Notes under the pieces: generated by a model | Seen by the model: the letters and a program-made list of their open reading frames with translations, nothing else | The model's database searches: none | Told to the model about the DNA's origin: nothing | Translations under genes and position numbers: made by a program | Shown here: piece by piece, positions 29,452 through 38,538 of the stretch | Numbering within the stretch: position 1 is the stretch's first letter | Layout of the letters: every line of letters begins with the position of its first letter | From: Xenorhabdus cabanillasii | GTDB taxonomy: Bacteria > Pseudomonadota > Gammaproteobacteria > Enterobacterales > Enterobacteriaceae | Reading direction: 5' to 3' | Assembly: GCF_003386665.1 (NCBI RefSeq) | Contig: NZ_QTUB01000001.1 | Coordinates: 1,178,001-1,242,000, forward strand | Length of the DNA stretch: 64,000 bases

Positions 29452-32079
29452 ATGAGCAAAAGCACCGCTGAGATCCGTCAAGCGTTTCTTGACTTTTTTC
29501 ACACTAAAGGGCACCAAATAGTACCAAGCAGTTCGTTGGTGCCAACCAATGATCCAACATTGTTGTTCACCAACGCGGGAATGAACCAATTCAAAGATGT
29601 TTTTCTTGGGTTGGATAAAAGGCCTTATACTCGAGCAACAACGGCTCAGCGCTGTGTTCGTGCTGGTGGCAAGCACAACGATTTAGAAAATGTTGGTTAT
29701 ACTGCTCGTCATCACACTTTCTTTGAAATGTTGGGTAACTTCAGTTTTGGCGATTACTTCAAGCAAGATGCGATCATATACGCTTGGGAATTGCTGACAG
29801 GAGCCGAGTGGTTCAATCTGCCAAAAGAGAAATTGTGGGTGACTGTCTATGAGACAGACGATGAAGCCTACGATATCTGGAACAAAGAAGTCGGTGTTCC
29901 AGCAGAAAGAATTATTCGCATTGGTGATAATAAAGGTGCTCCTTATGCGTCAGATAACTTCTGGCAAATGGGGGATACAGGCCCTTGTGGTCCTTGCACA
30001 GAAATTTTTTACGATCACGGTGAACATATTTGGGGTGGGCCTCCAGGTAGTCCGGAAGAAGACGGTGACAGATATATTGAAATCTGGAATATCGTTTTTA
30101 TGCAGTTTAACCGTCATGCAGACGGTACAATGGAATCTCTGCCAAAACCTTCCGTTGATACTGGCATGGGCTTGGAGCGTCTGGCTGCGGTACTGCAGCA
30201 TGTGAATTCCAACTATGAAATTGATGCGTTCCGTGATCTGATCGCTGCTGTAGCAGAAGTGACGGGTGTAACCGATCTCACCAACAAATCCTTACGTGTT
30301 ATTGCTGACCATATCCGTTCATGCTCATTCCTGATTTGCGATGGTGTTATTCCATCAAATGAGAACCGGGGTTATGTGCTTCGTCGTATCATTCGTCGTG
30401 CTATTCGTCATGGCAATATGTTGGGAGCTAAAGAGACGTTCTTTTACAAGTTGGTTGCTCCATTGATCAAAATTATGGGGGCAGCAGGTGAAGAGCTGCA
30501 ACGTCAACAGTCATTGGTTGAGCAGGTATTAAAAACAGAAGAAGAGCAATTTGCCCGTACTTTGGAACGTGGCCTGCAATTACTGGATGAAGAGCTGGCG
30601 CAACTGTCTGGTGATACCTTAGATGGTGAAACTGCTTTCCGCTTATATGACACCTATGGCTTCCCTCTTGACTTGACAGCGGATGTTTGTCGTGAACGCA
30701 ATATCAAGGTTGATGAAGCGGGCTTTGAGACTACAATGGATAGTCAGCGTCGTCGTGCTCGTGAATCCAGTGGTTTTGGTACTGATTACAATGAAGTGAT
30801 CAAAGTTGATAGCCACAGCGATTTTTCTGGTTATGAACGTCACTCTCAGAAGGCGGCTGTAACCGCGATTTATTGCCACGGCGAGCCAGTTAAGCAACTT
30901 CATGCTGGTGAAGAAGCGATCATCATACTTGATAAAACAGCTTTCTATGCTGAATCTGGCGGACAAGTCGGGGATACAGGTAAGCTCTCCTGTGGTGAAA
31001 GTACATTTGAAGTTGTTGATACCCAAAAATATGGTCAGGCAATTGGTCATATTGGTAAATTGACAAATGGTAGCCTGAGCGTTAATGGTACAGTTGATGC
31101 TGAAGTTGATGCAGTGCGCAGAGATACAATTCGTTTGAACCATTCTGCTACTCACTTATTACATGCAGCATTGCGTCAAATTCTGGGAGAGCATGTTTCT
31201 CAGAAAGGTTCTTTGGTAAATGATAAGTATCTGCGTTTTGACTTCTCCCATTTTGAAGCGATGAAGCCAGAACAAATTCGTCAAGTAGAAAATCTGGTAA
31301 ATGGAGAAATTCGCAAAAATTTACCAATTGTTACAGAAATAATGGACTTGGAAGCAGCAAAAGCCAAGGGTGCTATGGCACTATTTGGTGAAAAGTATGA
31401 TGAGCAAGTGCGTGTATTGAGCATGGGAGATTTTTCTACTGAGTTGTGTGGTGGAACTCATGCAAGTCGTACCGGTGATATCGGGCTGTTCCGTATTATC
31501 AGTGAATCAGGCACAGCCGCTGGGGTTCGCCGTATCGAAGCAGTTACAGGGCAAACTGCACTGAATTCTGTGTATCAACAGACTGAATTATTGCAAGATA
31601 TAGCTCATTTGGTGAAGGGGGATATCAGCAGTCTGAGTGAGAAGGTGAAAACGACGCTGGATAGAACGAAACAATTGGAAAAAGAGTTGCAACAGTTGAA
31701 ATCTCAGCAGGCAGCTCAAGAAAGCTCTTCTTTAGCTAACCAAGCGAAAGATATCCAGGGTATTCGTCTATTGGTGACACAGTTGGGTGATGTTGAACCC
31801 AAAATGCTCAGAACGATGGTTGATGATCTGAAAAATCAATTAGGATCAGCAATTATTGTGCTTTCTACTGTGACTGGTGATAAAGTCTCCCTAATTGTTG
31901 GTATAACAAAGGATTTGACTGCTAGAATGAAAGCGGGTGATTTAATCTCTTTTGTTGCCCAGCAAGTTGGAGGTAAAGGAGGAGGACGTCCTGATCTGGC
32001 TCAGGCTGGTGGGACAGATGTAGCAGCTCTTCCTTCTGCATTAGCTAGCGTAGAAGAGTGGGTAACATTGCGGTTGTAG
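29452..32079 (+). CDS. alaS: Alanyl-tRNA synthetase
   Basis: AlaRS charges tRNA-Ala and edits mischarged Ser/Gly. The ATG at 29452 gives 875 residues starting [21 protein letters not shown], one short of E. coli; the frame is open back to 29416 but those codons are not conserved. The class II catalytic core is N-terminal ([48 protein letters not shown]). The editing domain has the zinc motif [12 protein letters not shown] and [13 protein letters not shown]; a coiled C-Ala region follows (KLEQ-rich [11 protein letters not shown]). It sits upstream of csrA as usual. Confidence 0.98.
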   Translation: MSKSTAEIRQAFLDFFHTKGHQIVPSSSLVPTNDPTLLFTNAGMNQFKDVFLGLDKRPYTRATTAQRCVRAGGKHNDLENVGYTARHHTFFEMLGNFSFGDYFKQDAIIYAWELLTGAEWFNLPKEKLWVTVYETDDEAYDIWNKEVGVPAERIIRIGDNKGAPYASDNFWQMGDTGPCGPCTEIFYDHGEHIWGGPPGSPEEDGDRYIEIWNIVFMQFNRHADGTMESLPKPSVDTGMGLERLAAVLQHVNSNYEIDAFRDLIAAVAEVTGVTDLTNKSLRVIADHIRSCSFLICDGVIPSNENRGYVLRRIIRRAIRHGNMLGAKETFFYKLVAPLIKIMGAAGEELQRQQSLVEQVLKTEEEQFARTLERGLQLLDEELAQLSGDTLDGETAFRLYDTYGFPLDLTADVCRERNIKVDEAGFETTMDSQRRRARESSGFGTDYNEVIKVDSHSDFSGYERHSQKAAVTAIYCHGEPVKQLHAGEEAIIILDKTAFYAESGGQVGDTGKLSCGESTFEVVDTQKYGQAIGHIGKLTNGSLSVNGTVDAEVDAVRRDTIRLNHSATHLLHAALRQILGEHVSQKGSLVNDKYLRFDFSHFEAMKPEQIRQVENLVNGEIRKNLPIVTEIMDLEAAKAKGAMALFGEKYDEQVRVLSMGDFSTELCGGTHASRTGDIGLFRIISESGTAAGVRRIEAVTGQTALNSVYQQTELLQDIAHLVKGDISSLSEKVKTTLDRTKQLEKELQQLKSQQAAQESSSLANQAKDIQGIRLLVTQLGDVEPKMLRTMVDDLKNQLGSAIIVLSTVTGDKVSLIVGITKDLTARMKAGDLISFVAQQVGGKGGGRPDLAQAGGTDVAALPSALASVEEWVTLRL

Positions 32080-32100
32080 TTAATATTGCCGTGATAGTAG

Positions 32101-32142
32101 TGGCACCATGAAACTATCTTTTTATGGTGCCAAATGTTTTTT
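32101..32142 (+). terminator. Intrinsic terminator after alaS
   Basis: A 9-bp perfect stem tggcaccat / atggtgcca (32101-32109, 32124-32132) with a 14-base loop is followed by aatgTTTTTT. Confidence 0.8.
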
Positions 32143-32326
32143 GTTGTGAAATTGTTGAAACGTTAGGCACATACTTATATTTTAGCTATCCTATAGATAT
32201 GGGAAATGTGTTCAAAACTGCTTATACTTTAAGTAGATATCATAGCTTTACGTTTTCACGGTGTTTGATGGATAATAGCGGGGAAACCTAGAGACCCGAC
32301 TCTTTTAAATTTTCAAGGAGCAAAGA

Positions 32327-32512
32327 ATGCTTATTCTGACTCGTCGAGTTGGTGAAACGCTCATGATAGGCGATGAGGTAACAGTTACAGTACTGGGGGT
32401 TAAAGGCAACCAAGTTCGAATTGGTGTGAATGCACCCAAGGAAGTTTCTGTTCACCGTGAAGAAATTTATCAACGGATTCAGGCAGAGAAGTCTCAGCCT
32501 ACAACTTTTTAA
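32327..32512 (+). CDS. csrA: Carbon storage regulator CsrA
   Basis: CsrA is a small dimeric RNA-binding protein that blocks or stabilises mRNAs at GGA-containing hairpins and controls carbon use, motility and secondary metabolism. The 61-residue protein has the family sequence [20 protein letters not shown] with the RNA-binding residues in LILTRR (Leu4, Arg6, Arg7) and [10 protein letters not shown] (Arg44). AAGGAG lies 8 bases before the ATG and contains a GGA, so autoregulation is plausible. The alaS-csrA-tRNA(Ser) order is conserved in Enterobacterales. Confidence 0.98.
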   Translation: MLILTRRVGETLMIGDEVTVTVLGVKGNQVRIGVNAPKEVSVHREEIYQRIQAEKSQPTTF

Positions 32513-32957
32513 TTCAAGAATGGCGTCCATGCTTTTTTTAAACTTGGGCGCTACTCTAATTCCTCCTTTTTTATGAACCACACGGTTTATCTTTTTTTGT
32601 TACCTTAATTCTATTTTCTCACATCTTTTTATTTTCTATCTGTTGAAAAGACATCATTCATGATGCCATAGCAGTAAATAATTTTTTCCATCAATTTTTA
32701 CGCATCTTAGGGGATTTCACTGTCGATAAAACAAGCTTTTAGATGTTAATCCCATCATTATGTGCGCAAAGTATTCAAACGGAAAAAAGTTACGAAAAAT
32801 TGTTTGACTTATCAGGCTGGGAAAGTAATATGTGCGCCATCGCAACGACGACGAGCTTTAAGAAAAGCTTCTGAGTAAGTCTCAGAAGTAAAGATTCAAA
32901 AAGTTCTGAGGTGAAAGCTTCAGGTCTAGAGCTTAAGTCAAGAGTTTTAAAGCGTAT
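32513..32957 (+). promoter_or_regulatory. csrA-tRNA gap: stringent-type tRNA operon promoter and leader
   Basis: This 445-base stretch has no gene. The promoter of the tRNA operon is at 32804-32831: TTGACT (32804-32809), 16-base spacer, TAATAT (32826-32831), then a GC-rich discriminator gtgcgcc of the kind that makes promoters sensitive to ppGpp. The leader (about 32838-32957) contains an 8-bp hairpin, cttctgag (32868-32875) / ctcagaag (32881-32888), and a further copy of TTCTGAG near 32914. The upstream half (32513-32800) is AT-rich with nothing I can name. Confidence 0.75.
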
Positions 32958-33050
32958 GGTGAGGTGGCCGAGAGGCTGAAGGCGCTCCCCTGCTAAGGGA
33001 GTATGTGGTTAAGAGCTGCATCGAGGGTTCGAATCCCTCCCTCACCGCCA
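32958..33050 (+). tRNA. serV: tRNA-Ser (anticodon GCT)
   Basis: The 93-nt gene has the long variable arm of class II serine tRNAs, anticodon GCT at 32992-32994, T-loop GGTTCGAATCC, and an encoded CCA end. It is the first gene of the tRNA operon, only 9 bases before the first tRNA-Arg. Same place and sequence type as E. coli serV. Confidence 0.97.
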
Positions 33051-33059
33051 TTTTACAAC

Positions 33060-33136
33060 GCATCCGTAGCTCAGCTGGATAGAGTACTCGGCTACGAACC
33101 GAGCGGTCGGAGGTTCGAATCCTCCCGGATGCGCCA
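33060..33136 (+). tRNA. tRNA-Arg (ACG), copy 1 of 10
   Basis: 77-nt gene with encoded CCA, anticodon ACG at offset 35-37 (A34 is edited to inosine by TadA in this tRNA, reading CGU/CGC/CGA). Identical to the nine following copies. Directly follows tRNA-Ser. Confidence 0.97.
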
Positions 33137-33223
33137 CTTTAAACACCGCGATTTATCAGGTATCTCAATTCTGAAAAGTTAGGCAGTCAGCAGCGCCTGA
33201 ACAGAACATAGAAAACCGACAAC

Positions 33224-33300
33224 GCATCCGTAGCTCAGCTGGATAGAGTACTCGGCTACGAACCGAGCGGTCGGAGGTTCGAATCCTCCCGGATGCGCCA
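33224..33300 (+). tRNA. tRNA-Arg (ACG), copy 2 of 10
   Basis: Identical 77-nt sequence, 164 bases after copy 1; preceded by a type A spacer. Confidence 0.97.
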
Positions 33301-33387
33301 CTTTAAACACCGCGATTTATCAGGTATCTCAATTCTGAAAAGTTAGGCAGTCAGCAGCGCCTGAACAGAACATAGAAAACCGACAAC

Positions 33388-33464
33388 GCATCCGTAGCTC
33401 AGCTGGATAGAGTACTCGGCTACGAACCGAGCGGTCGGAGGTTCGAATCCTCCCGGATGCGCCA
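33388..33464 (+). tRNA. tRNA-Arg (ACG), copy 3 of 10
   Basis: Identical 77-nt sequence, 164 bases after copy 2; preceded by a type A spacer. Confidence 0.97.
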
Positions 33465-33551
33465 CTTTAAACACCGCGATTTATCAGGTATCTCAATTCT
33501 GAAAAGTTAGGCAGTCAGCAGCGCCTGAACAGAACATAGAAAACCGACAAC

Positions 33552-33628
33552 GCATCCGTAGCTCAGCTGGATAGAGTACTCGGCTACGAACCGAGCGGTC
33601 GGAGGTTCGAATCCTCCCGGATGCGCCA
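33552..33628 (+). tRNA. tRNA-Arg (ACG), copy 4 of 10
   Basis: Identical 77-nt sequence, 164 bases after copy 3; preceded by a type A spacer. Confidence 0.97.
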
Positions 33629-33715
33629 CTTTAAACACCGCGATTTATCAGGTATCTCAATTCTGAAAAGTTAGGCAGTCAGCAGCGCCTGAACAGAACA
33701 TAGAAAACCGACAAC

Positions 33716-33792
33716 GCATCCGTAGCTCAGCTGGATAGAGTACTCGGCTACGAACCGAGCGGTCGGAGGTTCGAATCCTCCCGGATGCGCCA
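33716..33792 (+). tRNA. tRNA-Arg (ACG), copy 5 of 10
   Basis: Identical 77-nt sequence, 164 bases after copy 4; preceded by a type A spacer and followed by the first type B spacer. Confidence 0.97.
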
Positions 33793-33879
33793 CTTTAATC
33801 ACCCTGATTTATCAGGTGTCTCAATTCTGAAAAGCCAGGCAGTCAGCAGCGCCTGAACAGAAGATAGAAAACTGACAAC

Positions 33880-33956
33880 GCATCCGTAGCTCAGCTGGAT
33901 AGAGTACTCGGCTACGAACCGAGCGGTCGGAGGTTCGAATCCTCCCGGATGCGCCA
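33880..33956 (+). tRNA. tRNA-Arg (ACG), copy 6 of 10
   Basis: Identical 77-nt sequence, 164 bases after copy 5; type B spacers on both sides. Confidence 0.97.
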
Positions 33957-34043
33957 TTTTAATCACCCTGATTTATCAGGTATCTCAATTCTGAAAAGCC
34001 AGGCAGTCAGCAGCGCCTGAACAGAAGATAGAAAACTGACAAC

Positions 34044-34120
34044 GCATCCGTAGCTCAGCTGGATAGAGTACTCGGCTACGAACCGAGCGGTCGGAGGTTC
34101 GAATCCTCCCGGATGCGCCA
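34044..34120 (+). tRNA. tRNA-Arg (ACG), copy 7 of 10
   Basis: Identical 77-nt sequence, 164 bases after copy 6; preceded by type B, followed by type A spacer. Confidence 0.97.
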
Positions 34121-34207
34121 CTTTAAACACCGCGATTTATCAGGTATCTCAATTCTGAAAAGTTAGGCAGTCAGCAGCGCCTGAACAGAACATAGAAAAC
34201 CGACAAC

Positions 34208-34284
34208 GCATCCGTAGCTCAGCTGGATAGAGTACTCGGCTACGAACCGAGCGGTCGGAGGTTCGAATCCTCCCGGATGCGCCA
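34208..34284 (+). tRNA. tRNA-Arg (ACG), copy 8 of 10
   Basis: Identical 77-nt sequence, 164 bases after copy 7; preceded by type A, followed by type B spacer. Confidence 0.97.
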
Positions 34285-34371
34285 CTTTAATCACCCTGAT
34301 TTATCAGGTATCTTAATTCTGAAAAGCCAGGCAGTCAGCAGCGCCTGAACAGAAGATAGAAAACTGACAAC

Positions 34372-34448
34372 GCATCCGTAGCTCAGCTGGATAGAGTACT
34401 CGGCTACGAACCGAGCGGTCGGAGGTTCGAATCCTCCCGGATGCGCCA
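34372..34448 (+). tRNA. tRNA-Arg (ACG), copy 9 of 10
   Basis: Identical 77-nt sequence, 164 bases after copy 8; followed by a hybrid spacer (A at its left, B at its right). Confidence 0.97.
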
Positions 34449-34535
34449 ATTTAAACACCGCGATTTATCAGGTATCTCAATTCTGAAAAGTTAGGCAGTC
34501 AGCAGCGCCTGAACAGAAGATAGAAAACTGACAAC

Positions 34536-34612
34536 GCATCCGTAGCTCAGCTGGATAGAGTACTCGGCTACGAACCGAGCGGTCGGAGGTTCGAATCCTC
34601 CCGGATGCGCCA
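34536..34612 (+). tRNA. tRNA-Arg (ACG), copy 10 of 10
   Basis: Identical 77-nt sequence, 164 bases after copy 9. Eight bases later the operon terminator begins. Confidence 0.97.
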
Positions 34613-34620
34613 TTCTGAGT

Positions 34621-34651
34621 AAACCCCTGTCTTAATAAGACAGGGGTTTTT
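34621..34651 (+). terminator. Intrinsic terminator of the tRNA operon
   Basis: A 12-bp stem (aaacccctgtct / agacaggggttt) with loop TAATA runs straight into TTTTT, ending the serV-tRNA-Arg transcript. Confidence 0.93.
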
Positions 34652-34811
34652 CATTTTTACTCTGTTATACATTATATTTTTTTTACTATTCAACGTTTAT
34701 AGTTTGTTCAATAACATATCATCAGGACTATGTAATCAGCGACAACTTGACTTGTTTGATATAAAGTAAACGCTCAGTAATAATCTTCTTAAAACTCCAC
34801 GGGAGGTCAAA

Positions 34812-36371
34812 TTGATCCCGGATGTATCAAAAGCATTGTCATGGTTAGAGGCAAACCCTACCGTTTTAGATGGTATTTGTCGCGGTATTGAACGTGAAAC
34901 TTTGCGTGTTACTCCAGATGGTCATTTAGCTATGACAAAGCATCCAGAACCACTTGGTGCTTCCTTAACACATAAATGGATTACAACCGATTTTGCTGAA
35001 TCTTTATTGGAGTTTATTACTCCTGTTGATAGTGATATAAAAAGGTCCCTTGATTTTCTTAAAGATTTACATCGATATACTGCGAAAAATCTGATAAATG
35101 AGAAAACCTGGCCTCTGAGTATGCCATGCTTCATTGATAAGGAAGAAGACATCACTCTGGCGCAATATGGCAAGTCCAATATAGGGCGCTTTAAAACCCT
35201 GTATAGAGAGGGATTGAAAAATCGTTATGGTGCATTAATGCAAACTATCTCTGGCGTGCACTATAATTTTTCATTGCCGATAAGTTTCTGGCAGGCGTGG
35301 TTAGGTGTAAAAGATGCTGAAAGTGGAAGAGAACAAATTTCGGACGGATATTTTAAACTGATCCGTAATTATTACCGATTTGGTTGGGTAATCCCTTATT
35401 TGTTTGGTGCATCCCCGGCGATTTGCTCCTCATTTTTACGTGGAAGAGATACTACGCTATTCTTTGAACAGACCGAAAAAGGAACTTGTTACTTACCTTA
35501 TGCGACTTCTTTGAGGATGAGTGATTTGGGGTATACCAACAAATCACAGAGTGATCTGAATATTACTTTCAACAGTCTTCATACGTATGTTACGGGTTTG
35601 AAGAAAGCAATTCATAAGCCATCAGCAGAATTTGCAGCTCTGGGGCTTAAAAAAGAAGGTAAATACCTACAGCTCAATACCAATGTCCTTCAAATAGAAA
35701 ATGAACTATATGCACCGATACGTCCTAAACGGGTAACTGGAGAAGGGGAATCACCTTCTGATGCTTTACTTCGTGGTGGTGTAGAATATATAGAAGTTCG
35801 TTCTCTGGACATAAACCCGTTTACAGCGATTGGTGTTGATGAAACACAGCTCCGTTTTCTCGATCTATTTTTGATATGGTGTGCTGTAGCGGATTCACCT
35901 GAAATGAGCGATGAAGAGTTGGACTGTTGTCGTAAAAACTGGCATAAGGTGATCCTGGAAGGACGCAGACCAAACTTGGATATTGGTATTGGCTGTGGAG
36001 CGAAACAGCAGCCGCTGAAGATAGTTGGACAAGAGTTATTCGCAGATTTAGAGCGTGTCGCTGAAGTTTTGGATAGCTGCTCTGGAACGCAGTATCAGTC
36101 AGTTTGTAGAGAGTTGGTTGGTATGTTTGAGGATCCATCATTAACATTTTCAGCCCGTGTATTAGATCGAATGAAAACTCAAGGGATTGTTGGTTTTGGA
36201 ATAGAACTGGCAAACAAGTATTATCTGGAACTGGTTAATGAGCCGTATAGTATATTGAATGATGAGCGTTTTTCTATGGAACGTGAAGTTTCGGTAGAAC
36301 GGCAACATGATCTGGAACGACAAGACAGCGTGAGTTTCGAAGATTATCTAAAATTACATGCTGAGTCTTAA
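34812..36371 (+). CDS. gshA: Glutamate-cysteine ligase (type I)
   Basis: GshA joins glutamate and cysteine, the rate-limiting and feedback-inhibited step of glutathione synthesis. The 519-residue protein starts at a TTG codon (34812) behind a strong GGGAGGT ribosome site; E. coli gshA also uses TTG and has the same first residues [13 protein letters not shown]. Conserved blocks include [52 protein letters not shown] and [12 protein letters not shown]. The usual yqaA/yqaB genes between the tRNA array and gshA are missing. The sRNA gene micA lies antisense just downstream. Confidence 0.98.
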   Translation: MIPDVSKALSWLEANPTVLDGICRGIERETLRVTPDGHLAMTKHPEPLGASLTHKWITTDFAESLLEFITPVDSDIKRSLDFLKDLHRYTAKNLINEKTWPLSMPCFIDKEEDITLAQYGKSNIGRFKTLYREGLKNRYGALMQTISGVHYNFSLPISFWQAWLGVKDAESGREQISDGYFKLIRNYYRFGWVIPYLFGASPAICSSFLRGRDTTLFFEQTEKGTCYLPYATSLRMSDLGYTNKSQSDLNITFNSLHTYVTGLKKAIHKPSAEFAALGLKKEGKYLQLNTNVLQIENELYAPIRPKRVTGEGESPSDALLRGGVEYIEVRSLDINPFTAIGVDETQLRFLDLFLIWCAVADSPEMSDEELDCCRKNWHKVILEGRRPNLDIGIGCGAKQQPLKIVGQELFADLERVAEVLDSCSGTQYQSVCRELVGMFEDPSLTFSARVLDRMKTQGIVGFGIELANKYYLELVNEPYSILNDERFSMEREVSVERQHDLERQDSVSFEDYLKLHAES

Positions 36372-36376
36372 AAAAG

Positions 36377-36456
36377 AAAAATGGCCACCATTTGGTGGCC
36401 GAAACCAAATAAAGTCTCTTAGAAAAATAAGGATGATAACAATTTTGCGCGTCTTC
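36377..36456 (-). ncRNA. micA: MicA small RNA
   Basis: MicA is an Hfq-dependent, sigma-E-controlled sRNA that silences ompA and other porin mRNAs; in E. coli it lies between gshA and luxS, divergent from luxS. Here the minus strand of that gap reads GAAGACGCGCAAAATTGTTA then TCATCC, matching the conserved 5' region of E. coli MicA (GAAAGACGCGCATTTGTTAT...). It ends in the terminator ggccacc-aaat-ggtggcc followed by ATTTTTCTTTTTT. The middle segment differs, as in other species. The 3' end is estimated from the U-run, giving about 80 nt. Confidence 0.88.
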
Positions 36457-36462
36457 ATATAT

Positions 36463-36490
36463 TAAGACCAACCGCAAATAAAAAGGTTTC
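36463..36490 (-). promoter_or_regulatory. Putative sigma-E promoter of micA
   Basis: On the minus strand GAAACC (36485-36490) and GTCTTA (36463-36468) are separated by 16 bases and lie 6 bases before the predicted micA start. They resemble the sigma-E elements GGAACTT and GTCTAA/GTCAAA that drive E. coli micA. Confidence 0.55.
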
Positions 36491-36542
36491 ATCAATTTGA
36501 AAAAATTTTTGCAAAAAATCTGATGCCTGAGGAGGTAGGATC

Positions 36543-37058
36543 ATGCCTTTATTGGACAGTTTTACAGTTGACCATACCCGTATGTCTGCGCCGGCCGTTA
36601 GAGTTGCCAAGACGATGAAAACACCCCATGGTGATACTATCACGGTATTTGACTTACGCTTTTGTATTCCTAACAAAGAGGTCATGCCGGAAAGGGGAAT
36701 TCATACACTTGAACATTTATTCGCTGGTTTTATGCGTAATCATCTGAATGGTGATGGTGTTGAAATTATCGACATCTCTCCAATGGGATGTCGTACTGGT
36801 TTTTACATGAGCTTGATTGGTGCACCAGCTGAACCTAGAGTAGCGGAAGCTTGGAAAGCTGCTATGGCTGATGTACTGAAAGTTCAGGATCAGAAGCAAA
36901 TCCCTGAGTTGAACATTTATCAATGTGGTACGTATCAGATGCACTCTCTGCAAGAAGCACAGGATATCGCTCGCCACATTCTTGATGCAGATGTTCGTAT
37001 TAACCAAAATGATGAACTGGCTTTACCGGAAGAAAAACTGGTTGAGCTACAAGTGTAG
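36543..37058 (+). CDS. luxS: S-ribosylhomocysteine lyase (autoinducer-2 synthase)
   Basis: LuxS cleaves S-ribosylhomocysteine to homocysteine and DPD, the precursor of autoinducer AI-2, linking methyl-cycle recycling and quorum signalling. The 171-residue protein has the metal-binding HTLEH motif (His54, His58), the distal ligand Cys128 in [11 protein letters not shown], and the catalytic Cys83 in [11 protein letters not shown]. The ATG at 36543 follows GAGGTAGG. It lies after gshA and is divergent from micA, as in E. coli. A strong hairpin (37141-37168) follows 82 bases past the stop. Confidence 0.98.
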   Translation: MPLLDSFTVDHTRMSAPAVRVAKTMKTPHGDTITVFDLRFCIPNKEVMPERGIHTLEHLFAGFMRNHLNGDGVEIIDISPMGCRTGFYMSLIGAPAEPRVAEAWKAAMADVLKVQDQKQIPELNIYQCGTYQMHSLQEAQDIARHILDADVRINQNDELALPEEKLVELQV

Positions 37059-37140
37059 TAGAACGGTGCTAATTTGTTGTAATGTTGTTTTTAAAAAGCA
37101 TTTTTTTGAGAAACTATAACTGATATTGCATACGCTATAC

Positions 37141-37168
37141 TGGCCGTAAAAATTTTGTTTTACGGCCA
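37141..37168. terminator. Hairpin between convergent luxS and corB
   Basis: A perfect 11-bp stem, tggccgtaaaa / ttttacggcca, with loop ATTTTG. The stem itself ends in A/T runs but no T-run follows on either strand. It probably acts for both convergent genes. Confidence 0.6.
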
Positions 37169-37191
37169 GATCTGCAACCTTGAGTTATTCT

Positions 37192-38484
37192 TCACTGGAT
37201 TTTAATACTTTTCTCTTTTTCCTGTTTCATCGGAATTACACGTACCTTTTTAATAACATTGTCATTCACAGAAAGAATTTCAAAATTATACTCATTAATT
37301 TGTACCTGAACATTCAACTCGGGGATCTCGCCCAACTCTTCCAGGATCATACCATTCATTGTTCTTGGTCCGTCAGCAGGTAATGTCCAGCCAAATGCTT
37401 TGTTTAATTCACGAATATTGGCGGTGCCGTCAACTAAAACAGTGCCATCACTTTGTGGTAAGACTTCTTCTGCCAGAGTAGGAGACATAGAAGTGGTAAA
37501 TTCTCCGACAATTTCTTCCAGAATATCTTCTACAGTGACTAATCCCTGAATATCCCCATATTCATCAACGATTAAGCCTGCTTTTTCTTTATTACGTTGG
37601 AAGTTAACTAACTGGGTATTCAATGGGGTACTAACGGGAATGAAGTAAATTTTATCTGCTGCTCTGATCAGGTTCTTTTTCGTGAATTCCTTTTTCTCCA
37701 TCATAAGACGATAGGCTTCACGTACTCGTAACATACCAATGGCATCATCCAGAGAATTCCGGTACAACACTATCCTGCCGTGTGGTGAATGAGTCAACTG
37801 CCGTATAACGGATTTCCAGTCACCGTTAATATCAATACCAACAATCTCGTTACGGGGCACCATGATGTCGCCAACGGTGACTTTCTCAAGATCCAGTATT
37901 GAGATAAGCATATCCTGATTGCGGCGAGAGAGATTGGTGTTTGATTCGTTCACAATCGTCCGAAGCTCATCTTTACTAACCGCGTCATTGCGAATGTTGG
38001 AAACTTTGATCCCCAGACAACGCATAAACAGCAAAGTAATCTTGTTAAATGCCCAAACGAGAGGCAGCATGATCTTTTGTAAAGGTCGCAGCAGGAAGCT
38101 GCTTGGAAATGCAATTTTTTCCGGGTAGAGAGCTGCGATCGTCTTGGGCATAACTTCAGCAAAAACCAGGATCACGAAGGTCAGTATACCGGTTGCAATC
38201 GCAACCCCTGCATCACCATAAAGGCGCATTCCTACAATGGTAGCCAATGAAGATGCCAAGATATTGACAAGGTTATTGCCGATCAGAATCAGGCTGATTA
38301 GCCTGTCAGGATGGCTGAGTAGTGATTCGACTCTCCGCGCGGAACTGCTACCTTGTTTTGCCAAATGGCGTAAGCGATAACGGTTTATTGTCATCATGCC
38401 AGTTTCTGAGGCAGAAAAGTAGGCAGAAATGATCACCATGATGACAAGAATAATAATTAATGTGCCTGTTGAGACATGCTCCAA
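37192..38484 (-). CDS. corB: CorB-type membrane protein with DUF21, CBS pair and CorC_HlyC domains
   Basis: The 430-residue product (YfjD in E. coli) is a member of the CNNM/CorC family linked to Mg2+ and Co2+ efflux or resistance. An N-terminal DUF21 domain of four hydrophobic segments (residues about 5-180, containing the family stretch SASETGMMTINRYRLRHLA) is followed by a CBS pair (VTVGDIMVPRNEIVGID ... GLIVDEYGDIQGLVTVEDILEEIVGE) and a C-terminal CorC_HlyC domain (DGTVLVDGTANIRELNKAFGW). In E. coli it lies next to ypjD and ffh, the same as here. Confidence 0.93.
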   Translation of the reverse strand: MEHVSTGTLIIILVIMVIISAYFSASETGMMTINRYRLRHLAKQGSSSARRVESLLSHPDRLISLILIGNNLVNILASSLATIVGMRLYGDAGVAIATGILTFVILVFAEVMPKTIAALYPEKIAFPSSFLLRPLQKIMLPLVWAFNKITLLFMRCLGIKVSNIRNDAVSKDELRTIVNESNTNLSRRNQDMLISILDLEKVTVGDIMVPRNEIVGIDINGDWKSVIRQLTHSPHGRIVLYRNSLDDAIGMLRVREAYRLMMEKKEFTKKNLIRAADKIYFIPVSTPLNTQLVNFQRNKEKAGLIVDEYGDIQGLVTVEDILEEIVGEFTTSMSPTLAEEVLPQSDGTVLVDGTANIRELNKAFGWTLPADGPRTMNGMILEELGEIPELNVQVQINEYNFEILSVNDNVIKKVRVIPMKQEKEKSIKIQ

Positions 38485-38538
38485 AGCAGAATTCCTTCCT
38501 AATGTTTATATAAGCTGGCTACAGCGATTGTTTACTGC

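Larger units (their letters stand above)
33060..34612 (+). repeat. Tandem array of ten 164-bp tRNA-Arg units
   Basis: Each unit is a 77-bp tRNA plus an 87-bp spacer, with an exact 164-bp period. All ten tRNAs are identical. Spacers fall in two families differing at linked sites: A (caccGCgattta, aaagTTaggc, agaaCatag, aaacCgac) and B (caccCTgattta, aaagCCaggc, agaaGatag, aaacTgac). Order of the nine spacers is A A A A B B A B A/B-hybrid. Type B spacers can form a CCTGA-ttta-TCAGG hairpin, which type A disrupts. The pattern points to unequal crossing-over and gene conversion. Confidence 0.97.

Noticed and set aside
33060..34612. Regular 164-bp repeats might be taken for a CRISPR array or satellite DNA
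   Set aside because: The repeat unit contains a complete 77-nt tRNA gene and the 87-bp intervals are themselves repeated rather than unique; no cas genes are nearby.
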